A stretch of 64,000 nucleotides of DNA from assembly GCA_028583605.1 (NCBI GenBank), contig CM053331.1, positions 17,840,857 through 17,904,856 of the forward strand, written 5' to 3'. Position 1 is the first letter of the stretch; the number at the start of each line of letters is the position of its first letter. Origin of the DNA: Dastarcus helophoroides. Taxonomy: Eukaryota > Arthropoda > Insecta > Coleoptera > Bothrideridae. Below are positions 1 through 12,531 of the stretch, in pieces. The notes beneath the pieces were generated by a model. It worked only from the letters and a program-made list of their open reading frames with translations. It made no database searches and was not told where the DNA came from. Made by a program: the position numbers and the translations under genes.

Positions 1-3000
1 ATAAAAAACATAGTAAACTTTTTGTAATCACAATAATTTCAATTTATTTACATTGAGTGCAGGTGTATGTTTGGTATAATATGCATATGTTGATTAAAGG
101 GTACAAAGAATTTGAACATGCGATTTGGAACAAGGAACTTTACCTGGCTTGATCTAGTTATTCCTAGAAAATCAAAAATAAATAATATTTCCAGTAATAT
201 TAGTTACAAAATATTGAAATAAATCATGAAATAGAATTAGGGCAATTCTTATGAATTAAGAGCCAGCAGCTATTTTATATTTTGCAGGTGTACATTTTCA
301 CTGCTGATATTTTCCAAACTTCAAGAAATAATACAGCGTTTGTGGTAAGTGATCAAAGTGAGCTGCCCGAAATCCGTGTAAGAAGTGAAAAGGGATACTA
401 GGACTCATGGGACAGCCGGTTGTCTATATCGCTTCAGCGCCTCACCACTGTGTCATTTCTCTCTCCACAACTTATCAACTAAATTCAGTTGGAAACTTTC
501 TAGGTGATTTTCCTGCGAACTACTTAACTATTCAAAAGCAATCCGACCTGCAGAAGGTATTTGTTTGCAGCAATATTATTAGTTACGCAAAAAAATTAAT
601 AAAACAAGTTAATTAAAGTTTATTAAAAACTAATAAATAGAAAACTATGTTAAGAATACAATGAAAATAAGAGAAATGTTAGAAGAAATATTGTTCATAA
701 ACCGTGTCCAATATAAGGAAGGCCAGTATAGAAAAGACATGCAAATTCGGTTAAAGAGCGAAGAAATTGCAGAATTAAAATACTAACAAAATGGCAAAAA
801 AAATATTCCATGCAATTTTTATTTTCACAGTTATTTAAAAAAAATGATTTGTTTTTATTTTCGATTTTATTTTTTTTCAGTTAATAATTATTATAGAGCA
901 AATCTGATGAACGTTATCATTGTATACATTCTTCGTTCGACGTTTTGTCTTCGAACATCCAAAATGAATTTAGGTTTTTTCAATACGATATTGACTTTTT
1001 TAGAAGCCTTTTTATTCTGCATCTAACCATGTGTCACACATTATAGTTTAATTGCGTTTTAAGCATTATTTTACAATTGCCTTAGGAAATAATGGATTTC
1101 GGACCTGAATTATTGCTAAATTTTTGTTTATTAATTTTACGTTTTTAGGAATATGTCGAGAATGTTACGTATCCTACTTTACCCACTTTAAAGAATGTAT
1201 GTACTTTCAACTGGTCTTTGAAGCCAGTGATATTATTAATAAGTATATAAAATATAACGCCTTTAAGAAAAATAAGCAATAAATACAGCAAGAATTATGT
1301 TTATAGGTTTAATTTTCAAACAAAAATTTTTTCGTTATCGGATAGAACATTCTTTTTGGTTGTGACTTAATAATTGTTATTTTCAATGCAGATACCACAC
1401 TTTAAAGTGCGTTTTGATAATTTATGACAATACGAATTATATTTAAAAATTTACACCTTGGGTCTGATTGTATTACAGGGTCATATCCAATTTTCTTTTG
1501 ATAACGATAAATTAAGTCTAAAATCAAACTTCAAACCATTATGTGTGATATATAGCCAATTTCACTTTCAGTGTTACCGGTATTTGTAATCATAATGTAC
1601 CTATCGTTTTCTCTTAATCTTTTATAATTTATTATAAATACGTCCACCTAGTCTGCATCACAGAAACTAAAACTAATATATATTTTTTCTGTGTCACGTT
1701 CATTCGTTTTTTGCAACCCAAAATTAGTGAGATCTTACTTATACTGTCAAAGAAAAATTGCATGGAGTCATTTAAACATTATTTAGCAATAAGTAAAATT
1801 TTATCATTTGCAATATTAAAAAGTAGACAAATTATAATTTTTAAAATAAAGTCGCATAAAGAAAACCATAAAAGGCAAATTAGATGGTCGTAAAATTGTT
1901 TTCCAAACTAAGTTATTTCAGCAGATTTGAAAGCATATAAGGTTAGTCTGCAGCATTATTTACTTTATGCAAGTTGTTTCCAAGTTCAACCTTCATAGAG
2001 CTGTAAAGTGTAAGACTGTAAAATATTTCGACTTCTTTACTAGTTGGTTTACCACAAACGAACTAGCACACGACTTGGTTGTAAGCTTACGTATAATATG
2101 GAGAACTTCCATTATTGAAAACTTTATTTGAATTAAAAAAAGTAAGAAGAGAAAAAGTATTTTATTTTCAGTTTGGGACTAGTATTTATTTAAAACAAAA
2201 TGTTATTTTTAGTAAAAAAGTTACATAAAAACGCAATTAACGTGAATAAGGAACCGTCACTGCTAACAGGTTTTTTTACATTAATTTTAAGCAAGATCAA
2301 ACAAAATTTAGCAGGTCTGTACATAGAATTGAAATACCTTTAAGATAATATGCCACTTATCCTCCCGTGGAAAAGATTGTTGAAGGGTTTGACAACCCTC
2401 TTCGGAGATGACCCTGCGATATCAATGAATTTATGATCAAAAAATGTCCGACCCCTTTGAAAGCAAAATGGATCTCTTTTGGGTTTTTTTCGGAAAAACC
2501 TGTTGCTTTGAAATTATTTCAGGTGGACTACTTTAATTGAGCAATTCTGTATATCTTTATTAAATTGTATGCACCCATATTTCTTGGGGCATTATATTCG
2601 CCAAATTTTACTAAAACATAGATTAATTCGTCATATTCCAAATTTAGGGTCTAATTTCGTTGAAAATGCAGAGCTACAGCCTCTTATCTGAAGGGACAAA
2701 AAAATAAAACAAATGATATTCAAAAGAGCAATTAGAAAACGAGGGCTAATGAAGGCTCTTAATAAAGAAGTCACTTTTAATCCTTGAACAATAAGCTTTA
2801 TGTCGGATTGGCAACTTTATGGAAACAAAGAAAATAATGCGGCAATTGGTTGTTAGAAACCGTCGCCACTCTATTTACCATTGTATATTTAATTGAAATC
2901 GTTCTATCTCTTTAGCGACTTCCTCGAGGGGAGCAAAATAATAGATGTTAAAGAATCTGATTGTCACTCGCAGCCTCCGTGTTTTAAAAGATAAATCGGA

Positions 3001-3567
3001 TGAAATTTCTTTCATAAATTACTCTGAGGTGGCTTTAACATTTTCAGGAATATGATTGCAGAAATGGCACGGCGGTTCTGTGAATATATAAATAAATCTT
3101 TTCTTTGTCCATAGTTCAACATTAACATGAAAAAATATGTTTTTATAACAGGATGTATTCCAGCTTTAAATTATCGGAAAATGCCTTTTATTATAGAAAA
3201 TCCAATATATTTAATTCATATTTATAAATTAATCGATCGTTTTAAAAACCACATAAGTCCATTTTTTTGCGAAAATAAATTTTTGCTATTTTTATACACT
3301 TTGAACTTACCCATATGTTTTTTGGTAAGAAAACCAGTTGAATCCAATTTTCTATTAATTTAGAGTAGTAAGTTGAAATTTGTAGTGAATAAGGAAACCA
3401 CATATATCCAGGATTTATGTTGTTTTTGAAGTTAGAACTGACTCAGATTTATAATAAAAAAATATATATTCTAGTAACGAAATGCTGATAGAATTTCTAT
3501 TCCTTTGGCACATGTTTAACTAATATTATCAGTTAGAAGGATAATTTTGAGATTCACTTAATTAACT
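1..3567. other. AT-rich stretch without a recognised gene
   Basis: No open frame here resembles a family I know. The longest frames are 60-78 codons with composition expected of AT-rich noncoding DNA. A 41-codon frame at 661-786 (+) is rich in Glu, Lys and Arg and reads more like coding sequence than its surroundings, but I cannot assign it. Positions 2340-2500 are locally GC-richer and look like part of a dispersed repeat, although no second copy was found in the window. Confidence 0.5.
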
Positions 3568-3762
3568 ATGACAATGGATTCATTAGAAGCTGCAAAAACT
3601 AGTGGCCTAAATGTTGTTAAAAAAACATGCCTTTTCTTTGAAATATCAAGGTGCGATGTACCTACAAAAACAATCCTTTGCTCTCGTTTTGCCTTTCTCC
3701 AATGCAACAAAAAAAAAGCATGCACTATGAAACGACACATAAACATAGATTCAAATTATTAA
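3568..3762 (+). pseudogene. Possible BED-type zinc-finger relic
   Basis: A 64-codon frame. Residues 45-57 (QCNKKKACTMKRHI) resemble the second half of a BED zinc finger, where a Cys pair is followed by a basic helix ending in a spaced His pair. An ILCSR segment stands where the first Cys pair would be, and the final His is not present. BED fingers sit at the N-terminus of many hAT transposases. No transposase core follows, so this would be an isolated and decayed N-terminal piece. The match is weak and could be chance. Confidence 0.2.
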
Positions 3763-3884
3763 CAGTAGATACTTTTTCCGGTCTTTTAAATGAGATTTCT
3801 TAAAAACAACCTATTAAGGAAGAAAAAATAGCTACTCTCGTCAAATTTTGTAAATACTAAAATAGATAATTTGAAAAAAACTGA

Positions 3885-4055
3885 AACACAAATCTTGTCC
3901 CCCGAAACAAAGAAAGATTAAAAAACATAAAAGAGGTTGCCCTAACGCGCTTTAATGGCCAAGCTATCATCTTCAGAGAGTATCCCTCTGAAGATGACAG
4001 CTTGGATTTCTATTTCAATTTTTGAAGATAACCAACGATCAGTCCATTCCACTAA
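3885..4055. repeat. Penelope terminal repeat, head-to-head palindrome (partial)
   Basis: The left half (about 3888-3986) reads, on the minus strand, as the same sequence found at 16950, 33808, 37541 and 62145: CTTGTCC...GAAAC, AAAGATTAAAAAACA, CTAACGCG and AGCTATCATCTTCAGAGA. From 3990 the sequence turns back on itself (CCTCTGAAGATGACAGCTTGG) and then jumps to the outer end (ATTTCTATTTCAATTTTT), so the right arm is internally deleted. The trailer after about 4024 (GATAACC...CAGTCC.TTCCAC) is shared with 62357-62388, showing one defined element end. The Penelope assignment rests on the copy at 16950, which directly follows a GIY-YIG coding fragment. Confidence 0.6.
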
Positions 4056-4583
4056 AGTTTGAGGAAACTCCATGAAGATAATATTTTTAGTTTATCTACA
4101 AGTACATCTGTACTCTGTTCACCAAACAGATATAGCTAGACCACTTCCATAAATAAAGCGCCAAATTTGAATAAATTAGTTGAATTTGAAAATCCCTCTT
4201 CAAGATAAAATATAACGATTTATTAATTTTTTGAACAATTTTATTTGAATTTTATGTCTATGATCTTTTTAATATCACATTTTATCATTATTCCTTAGTA
4301 ACCCATCTTTTTTTTAAGGGGGAGTCACATTTGATATAAGAAAACATTTATTTATTTGACAATTACCACCCAGAACTGCACGTAATTTTGAAAACAACAT
4401 ACATCCAAATAGTTAAAATTTTTTTGTAGATAAGATATTTGTTTTAAACTTTTCAAAAGTAGTAAAAATAAACTGCAATTACATGTATTTAAGTACATAA
4501 AAATGACAAATATAAGAACTAAAACATGATAACATGTCCGCTACCTTTTTTCTGCATTTTTATAATTTTTCACATAGGATATA
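4056..4583. other. AT-rich stretch, nothing recognised
   Basis: No gene, RNA or repeat that I can support. It runs from the Penelope palindrome to a foldback MITE. Confidence 0.5.
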
Positions 4584-4852
4584 CAGGGTGTCTACCTGCG
4601 GTATAGTAAGATATCTCGGTAGTCACAGGGGTACCAAAAACTTTTAGGAAGCAATTCCTAAAATTCAGGAAATGGAATAAAATAATTTAGCTTGTAATTT
4701 AAAAAAATGGAGGTGCTGCCTGTACAGGGAAAATGGAACACCCGGTATGCTTAGTCATATTTAAATGTTGTCGAGCTTTGGAAAAGAGGAGGAATTGCTT
4801 CTTAAAAGTTGTTCGTAACTTTAGTCACTACTGAGATATCTTACTGACCGAT
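4584..4852. mobile_element. Small foldback MITE
   Basis: Starts with CAGGGTGTCTACC after a TA. Two arms pair: 4600-4660 (GTAAGATATCTCGGTAGTCAC through GAAGCAATTCCT) and the reverse complement of 4790-4850 (AGGAATTGCTTC through GATATCTTACTGACC). The outermost bases of the right arm are missing or diverged. There is no coding capacity. TA flanks and a CAGGGTG terminus are typical of Tc1/mariner-type MITEs in insects, but the mobilising family cannot be named from sequence alone. Confidence 0.6.
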
Positions 4853-4919
4853 TCAAATCTAAGGTTTAATGCTTAGGAACTACAGTAATTTTTATATTTT
4901 CTAAAAAAGAATTTTTTTT

Positions 4920-5045
4920 TATCCTTCAAAATTTGCCTTTTTTTTTAAATATGAGTTTACACTTTCTATTCTAACATTTTTCTTAAAATGTCGAAATAAA
5001 TTCAAAAGTTCGACTTTCGATTTTTGGTTTGATAAGAATTTATTT
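4920..5045. repeat. Dispersed AT-rich repeat, copy 1
   Basis: The stretch AACATTTTTCTTAAA, followed by TCGAAA/TTCGA-rich words and GATAA.AATTTA, recurs in diverged form at about 12540-12625. Each copy lies directly beyond the right end of a foldback element (4852 and 12531), so it may be an unrecognised flank of such elements. Confidence 0.35.
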
Positions 5046-5534
5046 CGCAGTTTTCCATATTTATTTAAACATGTTGAGAAGTATTTTTAACATTGGAAAT
5101 GCTTATGTTGAGATATGGGGTGAAGTTTCGGGTTTTCGTTCAAGCTTGAGAGAACACGGTGTCGCCCGCTCTGACATACTCGCCAGTCGAGCGCTCTCGG
5201 CGTTGAGAGGCCGGCGTAAAAACTATGAGAGAATGTTAAGTTTACAGTTCACCGCAGTGCACCATATACGTTTAATCCAGTTCATTGGATAAGGCTATCA
5301 ACTATGGATTTTAAGAGTATGAAAAATAGCGAAAAGTGTAAGACATATCGAGAGCGTAAAAAACGTTTACGAGAGATTGAAAATAGAGAATCTAGTGAGT
5401 TAAGTACGAAAACACCGCTAACAAAAACTGAACACAATAAGTGGTATCGTGAGCATGTAAAGATGCCCAAACTTAAAGGTTCTGAAGTTTACACGGGCTA
5501 CCCAAGTCAGTGGCCCTTAACTGCGGGGTTATAA
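5029..5534 (+). other. Unassigned frames with a GC-rich leader
   Basis: Positions 5140-5225 are strikingly GC-rich for this window (GCCCGCTCTGACATACTCGC, GCGCTCTCGGCG, GAGGCCGGCG) and lead into an ATG at 5304. That 76-codon frame has two related basic modules, CKTYRERKK near residue 13 and HNKWYREH near residue 44, separated by a Ser/Thr-rich linker. Paired basic motifs of this kind occur in the N-termini of several insect transposon-encoded proteins, but I cannot name one. The frame stops at 5534 without a catalytic domain. It could be the promoter and first exon of a transposon, or a host exon. Confidence 0.25.
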
Positions 5535-8500
5535 TTCCATTATTATGCTGTAAACTCTTACCCTAAATCCAATTCACGTACTGTCTTGAAAACCTTGAAG
5601 TACTCAGTAAACGAATGTGGTAAAATACCTGCACTTATAATTTTTAGGGCTCAAATAAATGTAAATTACTTTTACAATAAAGTTGACAAATTTTTGCTTG
5701 TAGATTAAATATATTTTAATATTTCATTGTTTTCGCTTTGTACTAAAATATTTCTTTCAAGAGCCATGAGCACAGATGCTTTAATATTATTTTGATTTAA
5801 ATTATTTCGTAGTCTCTTTGGTTATACGAGTATATTTCAATTTAGAAAATAATCATTCAGAAGAAACTTGGCTAATGAAAACTGTAAATTTAGAAAAGAT
5901 AAACATTGCAGAAATAACCTTAAAAATAGAAAAAAGTCGAAAGAAAAATATTTGAATATTCAAGTTTTCACTCGAAATCTCAAGTCGAATACTTCGATAT
6001 TAAGGTGGAAAATTAAAAAAAAATAGCTAAATAAGGCAAAAATTTTGAATTCAGAAAAGTTGCGAGAAAAACAGTAAAAAAAAGACAATTTTAGGAAAAT
6101 ATTCTAGGATTTGAAAAAATTCATAATGTTCTAAAATTTCAAAACATATGTCAACATTTTGAGGTTAAAGATAAAATTTTGTAACTAAATCAAAATCATT
6201 TGAAAAAAATGAAAATATTTCATTTAAAGTCAAGATTTTAAATAAATGACTTGTGTTCTTAAAAAAAGAGTCTAGATTAAATTTAAAACCTTAAAAATAA
6301 AAAATTAAAGCTTTAACACTGGTTGAAACCTTTATTGGTGTTGGAAATCAGAGTAGAAAGTAAACTTTGAATTTTGGGATTTTAAAATTTGTGAAAACCC
6401 ACCACTCATGATTTAATAAAAAAGGGGATCTTAAATTTCGAAAAAAAAGTTGACATTGCAAAATTTCGATAAAAATTCTTGAGTTTTCGAGTTTGTATAT
6501 TTATAATTTTAAGAATTTTTTAGGCTGAGGTCACAATTTCGAAAACAACTCAAAATCTTTAGAAATATTTAGAATTTATTATTTAACATGAAAATTTTAA
6601 ACAAAACGTAAATATTTATTGACAGTTTAAGCAAAATAAATGACATTTTGAAAGGTTAAGGAATTTTGTGAAAAAGTCATAATTTCAAGAAAATACTCTA
6701 TATTTATTTTTTTAATGCAATATCTTGGGTTAGACTCGCAAGACTGATGTTCAAATTTTGAATCCGTTTGAAATCCGAAGTTTTAGGAAAAAACACAAGA
6801 ATTGCAAGTTTATGTAAAAATTTAAAAAATTGGAAATTGTGGAAACAACTATTATATTTCGGAAAAGCCCAAAATTTGTGTTTATTATTATTTTGAAAGC
6901 ATAAGCGCATGATTTTGTAAAGAAGAGTAAAAATAAGAGTAAAATAGAATTCCTGACGATTTTCTTTAGGTTAGAAAATTTTAACCTCTCTGGATAAATA
7001 AGACGTCAAAATAACCCTTGACGGATCAACCAAAATAATCAATAAGTAATCGAATGCTGGGTTCGCTACGTTCTCTTCTAAAAAACTTAGAGCACACTTG
7101 ATGACTTTTTCATTTGAACATCCGATAAAATTTTAACTGACATAAATTGAAATTTACTAATTCAATCAGACTCACTCTGTCATTATTAAACGGCTCGAAA
7201 TAATTAAGTACCATATCTGTTGCTAATTTAAAGCCCTCATCGCTTCCCATCTTTGTTTTTAGATTCATTTAAGTGGTCAGTTCATTACGACAAGCGTATT
7301 TTTGATATTAAGAAATTTCATTATCTTTGGGATTCTGTGGAAGGAGATTCACGTTATTGAATCATTGTCATTATCAGCTAATTATTATTATTAATTAATT
7401 ATGCAATAGAGTTGCTGCAAGACCGCTTTAAAATGAAAGAACAGCTCACAACCGTCCTAAACATTTTTTAATTCACAAGAACCACACAACCGGGTCTAAG
7501 ACAACTAATTAACTCTAATAAAGGTTTTAGAGCTTTCGGCAAAAAAGGGAATTACTTTTATTTATTATTCCCATAAGAGCAGAAAAATTAGACGATCATG
7601 CAAAGCGAAAATGGCAATCAGTACAACCAGTACAGCTTTAGTTTTAATTAGAAATAGGTGCAGTAACTTTAAACAATGTCAAGCATTGTTAAGTCCAGGG
7701 TGTCAAACGAACATCATTACTTCAGCATTAGTTAAAAAATTGTAATTTTCTTTAAAAGAGTTTGAAGTAATGTAACATATGAATCAAATAACATCTAAAC
7801 GAATTCACGTGTGATCTGGAATATGATAAACAAAATCACAGAACCTAACCTCAATTTTTAAGATTGATAAATTTGCCATTCAACTGTCCTCTAATGTTTT
7901 TTTCGATGATCCTGATTTCAATGCGAAATAATCTAAATAGATTTATTAACTGAAACAAGTTTATTTTGGGAGTAATTAGAAATTCCATTGAAATCAAAAA
8001 AAATTAACTTCATTTTCAGGAAACCAAATTGGGTTGAATGCAGCTGGTTATTTAATAGTCCATTCAAACAAACAAAAATATGACATGCAATTCAAAGACC
8101 ATAAATTCTTGTCAGGAAGAACAATTGCATGACCGGGGCAATAAATTTTAGGATCAAGAGGAAAATGAAAACAAAATAATTTTATCCCAAGAAAAAAAGG
8201 CCAGGAATAACACTTTTAAGACAATTACTACTTACGAGCACCCTGTGGTCTATTCATTGTAACGTTGCCTTTCAAAAAGGAAAGAAGGCACATTCAGGTC
8301 AATAAAATGATTCTTAAACTTGGAATAAATAGGGATGACAGAATATCTAAGAACTACTTGTCGGAATGACAAATTTCTGAAATGTACAACTTGTCCAACC
8401 AGGGGGTTCAAACAAACTGTGAAGGGCCATAAAATTCATGTGGTGTAAGACACATCTGCAAACACTTTCAACACAGTCAGCCTTAACGACATTTTAATCA

Positions 8501-8885
8501 GATATAAAAAAAATAAAAACTAAACTTAATACGTATTGTTGTAAATCAATACATATTTTATGTAATTATTATTATTTACTACTTCGAAGATACATAGATA
8601 ATTGTGGTGGCGAATTTCAAGGGGTGTCGGATAACACAAGGGTCGACGTCACTAAGATTCTAGCCTTAATAATTTAAATAAATAAAGGTTTCATATTTCA
8701 ACACGATCGGTAAAGACGTTATGAAATTATTAATTAAATTATTTTTTATAACAATTTTGAAAGTCTGCAATTCGAAAAGTAAACTTTTTTTATTATTTTT
8801 TTTTCGCAATTCGTATTAATTTATCATTCCGAATCAACTGCCAAGCGTTGTCTTTGAAATTTGTAAATACCCTGTATAACCTTGT
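5535..8885. other. AT-rich and low-complexity stretch
   Basis: No gene recognised. Positions 5860-6910 are strongly low-complexity, built of degenerate words such as AAAATTTTGAAAA, TTTAAAATT and GAAAATATT; short frames on either strand there are artefacts of that composition. Positions 7000-8885 are ordinary AT-rich sequence with no repeat or RNA gene that I can support. Confidence 0.5.
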
Positions 8886-9071
8886 ATGTCAAATAAAGTG
8901 TTAATAATTATGTTTCTATTTGGTGTTATCATTTCCAATGTCTCCGTTGGTTACAAGGATTGCGAAATCTGTGAATTTTTTCTAAATTATGGTGTTAACC
9001 CTAATATTTCGATATTTTCACGAAATATAATAAAAACAATAAAGGGTAAAAATCTTACTTTAAAATGCTAA
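8886..9071 (+). CDS. Small ORF with signal-peptide-like start
   Basis: A 61-codon frame from the first ATG. Residues 1-22 have a short basic start (MSNK) and a hydrophobic run (VLIIMFLFGVIISNVSVG), as in a secretory signal peptide. The remainder has three Cys (DCEICEF near residue 26, and a terminal Cys) and a mature length of about 39. No homologue is recognised. A length of 61 codons is not rare in AT-rich DNA, and hydrophobic runs are common in T-rich frames, so this is only a candidate. Confidence 0.18.
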   Translation: MSNKVLIIMFLFGVIISNVSVGYKDCEICEFFLNYGVNPNISIFSRNIIKTIKGKNLTLKC

Positions 9072-9757
9072 GAAAATCACAATGTTTAAAGGAATGTTGA
9101 AATTAATTAAGATCGTCATTTCTATTTCTTTAAATAGAACACCCTTTATTTTCTTAGAGTTTTTAATTCTTCTTGTTAAGTAGATTTTAAAATTTTTTAA
9201 TGTTTGGGGTGTAGAGTGAACCGTTGGAGAGTTATGGATTGACGCATTTCAAAGTTATATTAACAACAATGGATGCGTAGCATTAACAGTGTAATGACAA
9301 TTGTACAGCATTTAACATCTGTGTGTCACACATATAGCATAAATTATCTCTGTTAACTAATTATTACATTGTTCCAATGGTTTACAGTATCCAAGAATGA
9401 GTTAAAACAATGCAAGATTTGTAGGTGAATTTTTTAATTTTGCTTGCCCTGAATAAAAAGCAACACATAAAACTATGTAACAGAATTGAACAGCATTGAT
9501 GCAAATATTAATAAAAATAGGAGCTGTGGATCTGTGGTTCAAAAGGTACACAAACCAGAAACAAAAGTCCACAAGGTCCAATAGAAGCTATAGAAGTGGC
9601 CATTTTACTGCTAGTTGTTTTCGAGATCAAGGAGACTAGAAATAACTATAATAGTAGAGAATGACAAAAATCTATCAGAACATTTATTTAGGTTCCAAAA
9701 TGATTAAATTACATTTAGGTTGGTTTGTACGTAAATATCTAGAGGGACAGAGGCGAA

Positions 9758-9960
9758 AAACGTGCGATGATGGAATGCCCACCTAGGTCACCCGATTTGA
9801 CCACCATGGATTTCTTTCTATTAATTATGTTATATAAAAATAAAAATCCAAGCGCAACACAATCAAAATCTAAAGGTAAATTAAAAGAAAGAATTATTAA
9901 TTAATGCTAAAAAATGACCCCAGTTGTGCCTCCATAAATAATGTTAGGGATGCTTTGAAG
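9758..9960 (+). pseudogene. Tc1/mariner-superfamily transposase C-terminal relic
   Basis: The frame reads RAMMECPPRSPDLTTMDFF, the signature around the third catalytic Asp of IS630/Tc1/mariner-type transposases (PRSPDLxxxDFFLW). It continues through KGKLKERIIN, as in the C-terminal helices of this group. Several in-frame stops follow (from about 9902). The upstream catalytic region is not recognisable, apart from a possible trace (GAVDLWFKRY) near 9520. No terminal inverted repeats were found. This is an old relic of a family distinct from the mariner at 18.4 kb. Confidence 0.55.
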
Positions 9961-10376
9961 CTAGATTACACCATTGTATACAGGTCAGTTTAATTAATAT
10001 TTTTCTTCCTTTTCATTAAATTACTGAAGCTGTTGAGATGTTTTTTTTATTCGATTAATTTTTGCTTAATTTGAATGTAAATACCTGTAGCTTCCGAAAT
10101 ATTCCATCTACACCTTAAGTTTTATACATTTTTACAAGCTACTTGTCAAGAAAAATATAAAACATTAAAAAATATAGTGGGTTGTTTTTAAGAAAATAGC
10201 AAGGGTTCGTCTCTGGGCCCAGAAATGATAGTTACACTCAGTATAAATATGAGAAATATGTCCATATGTATAGGTATATTTTTTGACGTCTTTTTCCGGT
10301 TCTCCTAAAAATGACTATCTAAAAAGTTATTTAGAGTGGATATTTTTCATTGAAACGCACTATATACAGGGTTAGT

Positions 10377-12531
10377 GCTATTTCACGTCTCATTAGTAGG
10401 ATCTCAGATAATATACAAGCTGATTCTAAATGTAGTACCATAAATTTTGATTTGTATTTTGGAGTCCAAAATAAGAGTTACAGGATGTGGAAACTTAGAT
10501 CTTGATTATATTTTTGAATTAATAGTATGCAGATAATTAAATGAAATTTGACACAGTTTCCTACTCTTCCGAGCCCTTTCCAAAAATCTAAGAAGTAATT
10601 AATACAACTTAACTAGTGGCGGGTATACCAAGAGGCGCAGTGCTTAAAAGGTGATTTATTTATTTTGTATGCACTTTCGTCCCAATTTTGTAACAAAAAT
10701 GTAAACTACTTTACCTAAAAAAGGTACATCTACTGAAATTTGATATTGTCAGCGGTTGTCGAGTACAATGCATTTTTATATCTCGATGCATTAAAAACGC
10801 TTGCCCAAAAACCTCGGGTGTAACTCAAAGTTGGCTTTAAAATGAGGGAAAAGCTGTGATATGTTTATTACCTAAAATGTTTACAATGCTTTACAAAGAA
10901 AATAGTTTTTTAAGTAACATTTCAATAAAAAAATGTTTCGTAAATATTTGATAATCGACAAATTTAAAAACATCAGGATTTATTTAGAGAAATTATTCAA
11001 AGTGGCCACCGGTGACAAGAAAACATGGAAATGTCAATACTATTTATTTTCTTCCATTTCAATGCCAGCTACGGGTTACATTAAATATTTTTAACCAAGC
11101 GTTAATCCATTGAGATATGAAAATGCAGTTTAATCGAAAACTGCCTACAACATCGAATGTCAGTAAGAATATCTTTTTTATGTAAAAATGTTTGTAGTTT
11201 ACATGTTTGTTGGAAAATTGCGACGAATATGCAAACAAAATAAATAAGGCACGTTTTAAACAGCCCCCTTGATATACCCACCACTGGTTAAGCTGTATTA
11301 ATTAATTTTTAGATTTTCGTAAAGGGCACATTTCACTGAATTATCTGTACACGTTTTGCAGCTATTAATTAAAAACTATGATTAAGAACTAACCTTTCAC
11401 ACCCTGTAACTTGGAAATGAAACGTTTTGCGACATATGATTATGTACACTTTTCGTCTGATTTTGGGTTCTAAAATACGTACCTAAATTTAGGGTACTAT
11501 ATTTAGAATCACTTTGGAGGTACAGAGTCGGTTAAATTACAAAAAAGTTGTGTAATATTGTTTGTAATATTTTTGTAAAATATCTCACTTAATTCCTGAA
11601 ATATTTTGAAAACACTGCAAATTGTCAATTTTTATTTTTTGAAATCTGATTTGTTTATAAAGATAATTTTACGAAATTTGTTATTTGCATATGAATCACC
11701 TATTGTGTTTCAGTGGTAAAGTGATATTTTATCTATGCCTCTCAATTTTCAATATGCGATTGTCAACTTTTTTTTTCTTATGGACACCATATTGAAAATT
11801 TACACGACAGAATAGTTTAAAACATTGTAATTATAGCGATGTATGGCATATCTGAAAAATCTTTTGTTTGACATCTACACAAGTGATCTTTTTGACTTAA
11901 ACTAGTAGGCCATGGCTGTCAAAATGTTATTATTTTGTATCAAGCCTATAAGTATCAGTAATAGAAGCATATTAGGTTTTGCAAGATAACCTAAATAACT
12001 ATTTTATTAATTAATTCGTTAAACAATGTTTTCACCTTCAGAAAAGAACTATATGTATAACGTATTATTAAGGAGCAAATTTCGAAAACATTTTATAAAT
12101 TCAATTGTTTTACTATTACGCTGTTTAAATAAAGTGCGATTTTCATGAATTATGAATAACGCAGTTGTAATTGCATTGTTTTTGATCTATTCAGTCATGT
12201 AAAATTCCAATTTGTCTCCCATAAAAAGAAAAAAATTGATGATCGCCTATTAAAAACCAAGAGACTACATTCAAATAAAATATATAGTTCATTTTTAAAT
12301 ACCAAATTTCATAAAATTATCTTTATAAACAAATCAGGTATTTTCAAAAATAAAGACTGACAGTTTTTAGTTTTTTCATAATATTTTATAATCCAGGTAA
12401 GATATTTTAAATCTCTTATTGGGAAAATACTACAAACAAAATTACGCAACTTTTTTGTAATTTAACCGACTCTGTATTTATAATAGTTAAAGAGATCTTT
12501 ATGTTGAGACGTGAAATAGTACTAACATTTT
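10377..12531. mobile_element. Foldback element F, interrupted by element G
   Basis: Long inverted-repeat element in a TA-rich site. The left arm starts CAGGGTTAGTGCTATTTCAC (10377); the right end reads GTGAAATAGTACTAACATTTT (to about 12531), its inverse. Pairing continues inward: GATTCTAAATGTAGTACC...AAATTT at about 10420-10450 pairs with 11480-11515, GTTACAGGATGTG at 10489 with CACACCCTGTAAC at 11397, and ACTTAACTAGTGGCGGGTAT at 10607 with ATACCCACCACTGGTTAAG at 11274. The arms are thus about 280 bp, with a loop of about 580 bp. The right arm is split by element G (11523-12474), and its last 55 bp lie beyond G. Noncoding. The shape is that of a foldback or TIR element; the family is unknown. 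Confidence 0.7.
11523..12474. mobile_element. Foldback element G nested in F
   Basis: Flanked by TA on both sides (11521-11522 and 12475-12476). Left end CAGAGTCGGTTAAATTAC; right end is its inverse, GTAATTTAACCGACTCTG. Pairing extends inward, including GATTTGTTTATAAAGATAAT at 11648 against ATTATCTTTATAAACAAATC at 12316, giving arms of at least 180 bp. No coding capacity. The TA target and TIR sequence suggest mobilisation by a Tc1/mariner-type transposase. It splits the right arm of F, so it arrived later. Confidence 0.75.

Noticed and set aside
5860..6910. Minus-strand ORF and repeated AAAATTTT words
   Set aside because: Low-complexity AT-rich sequence produces such frames by chance.
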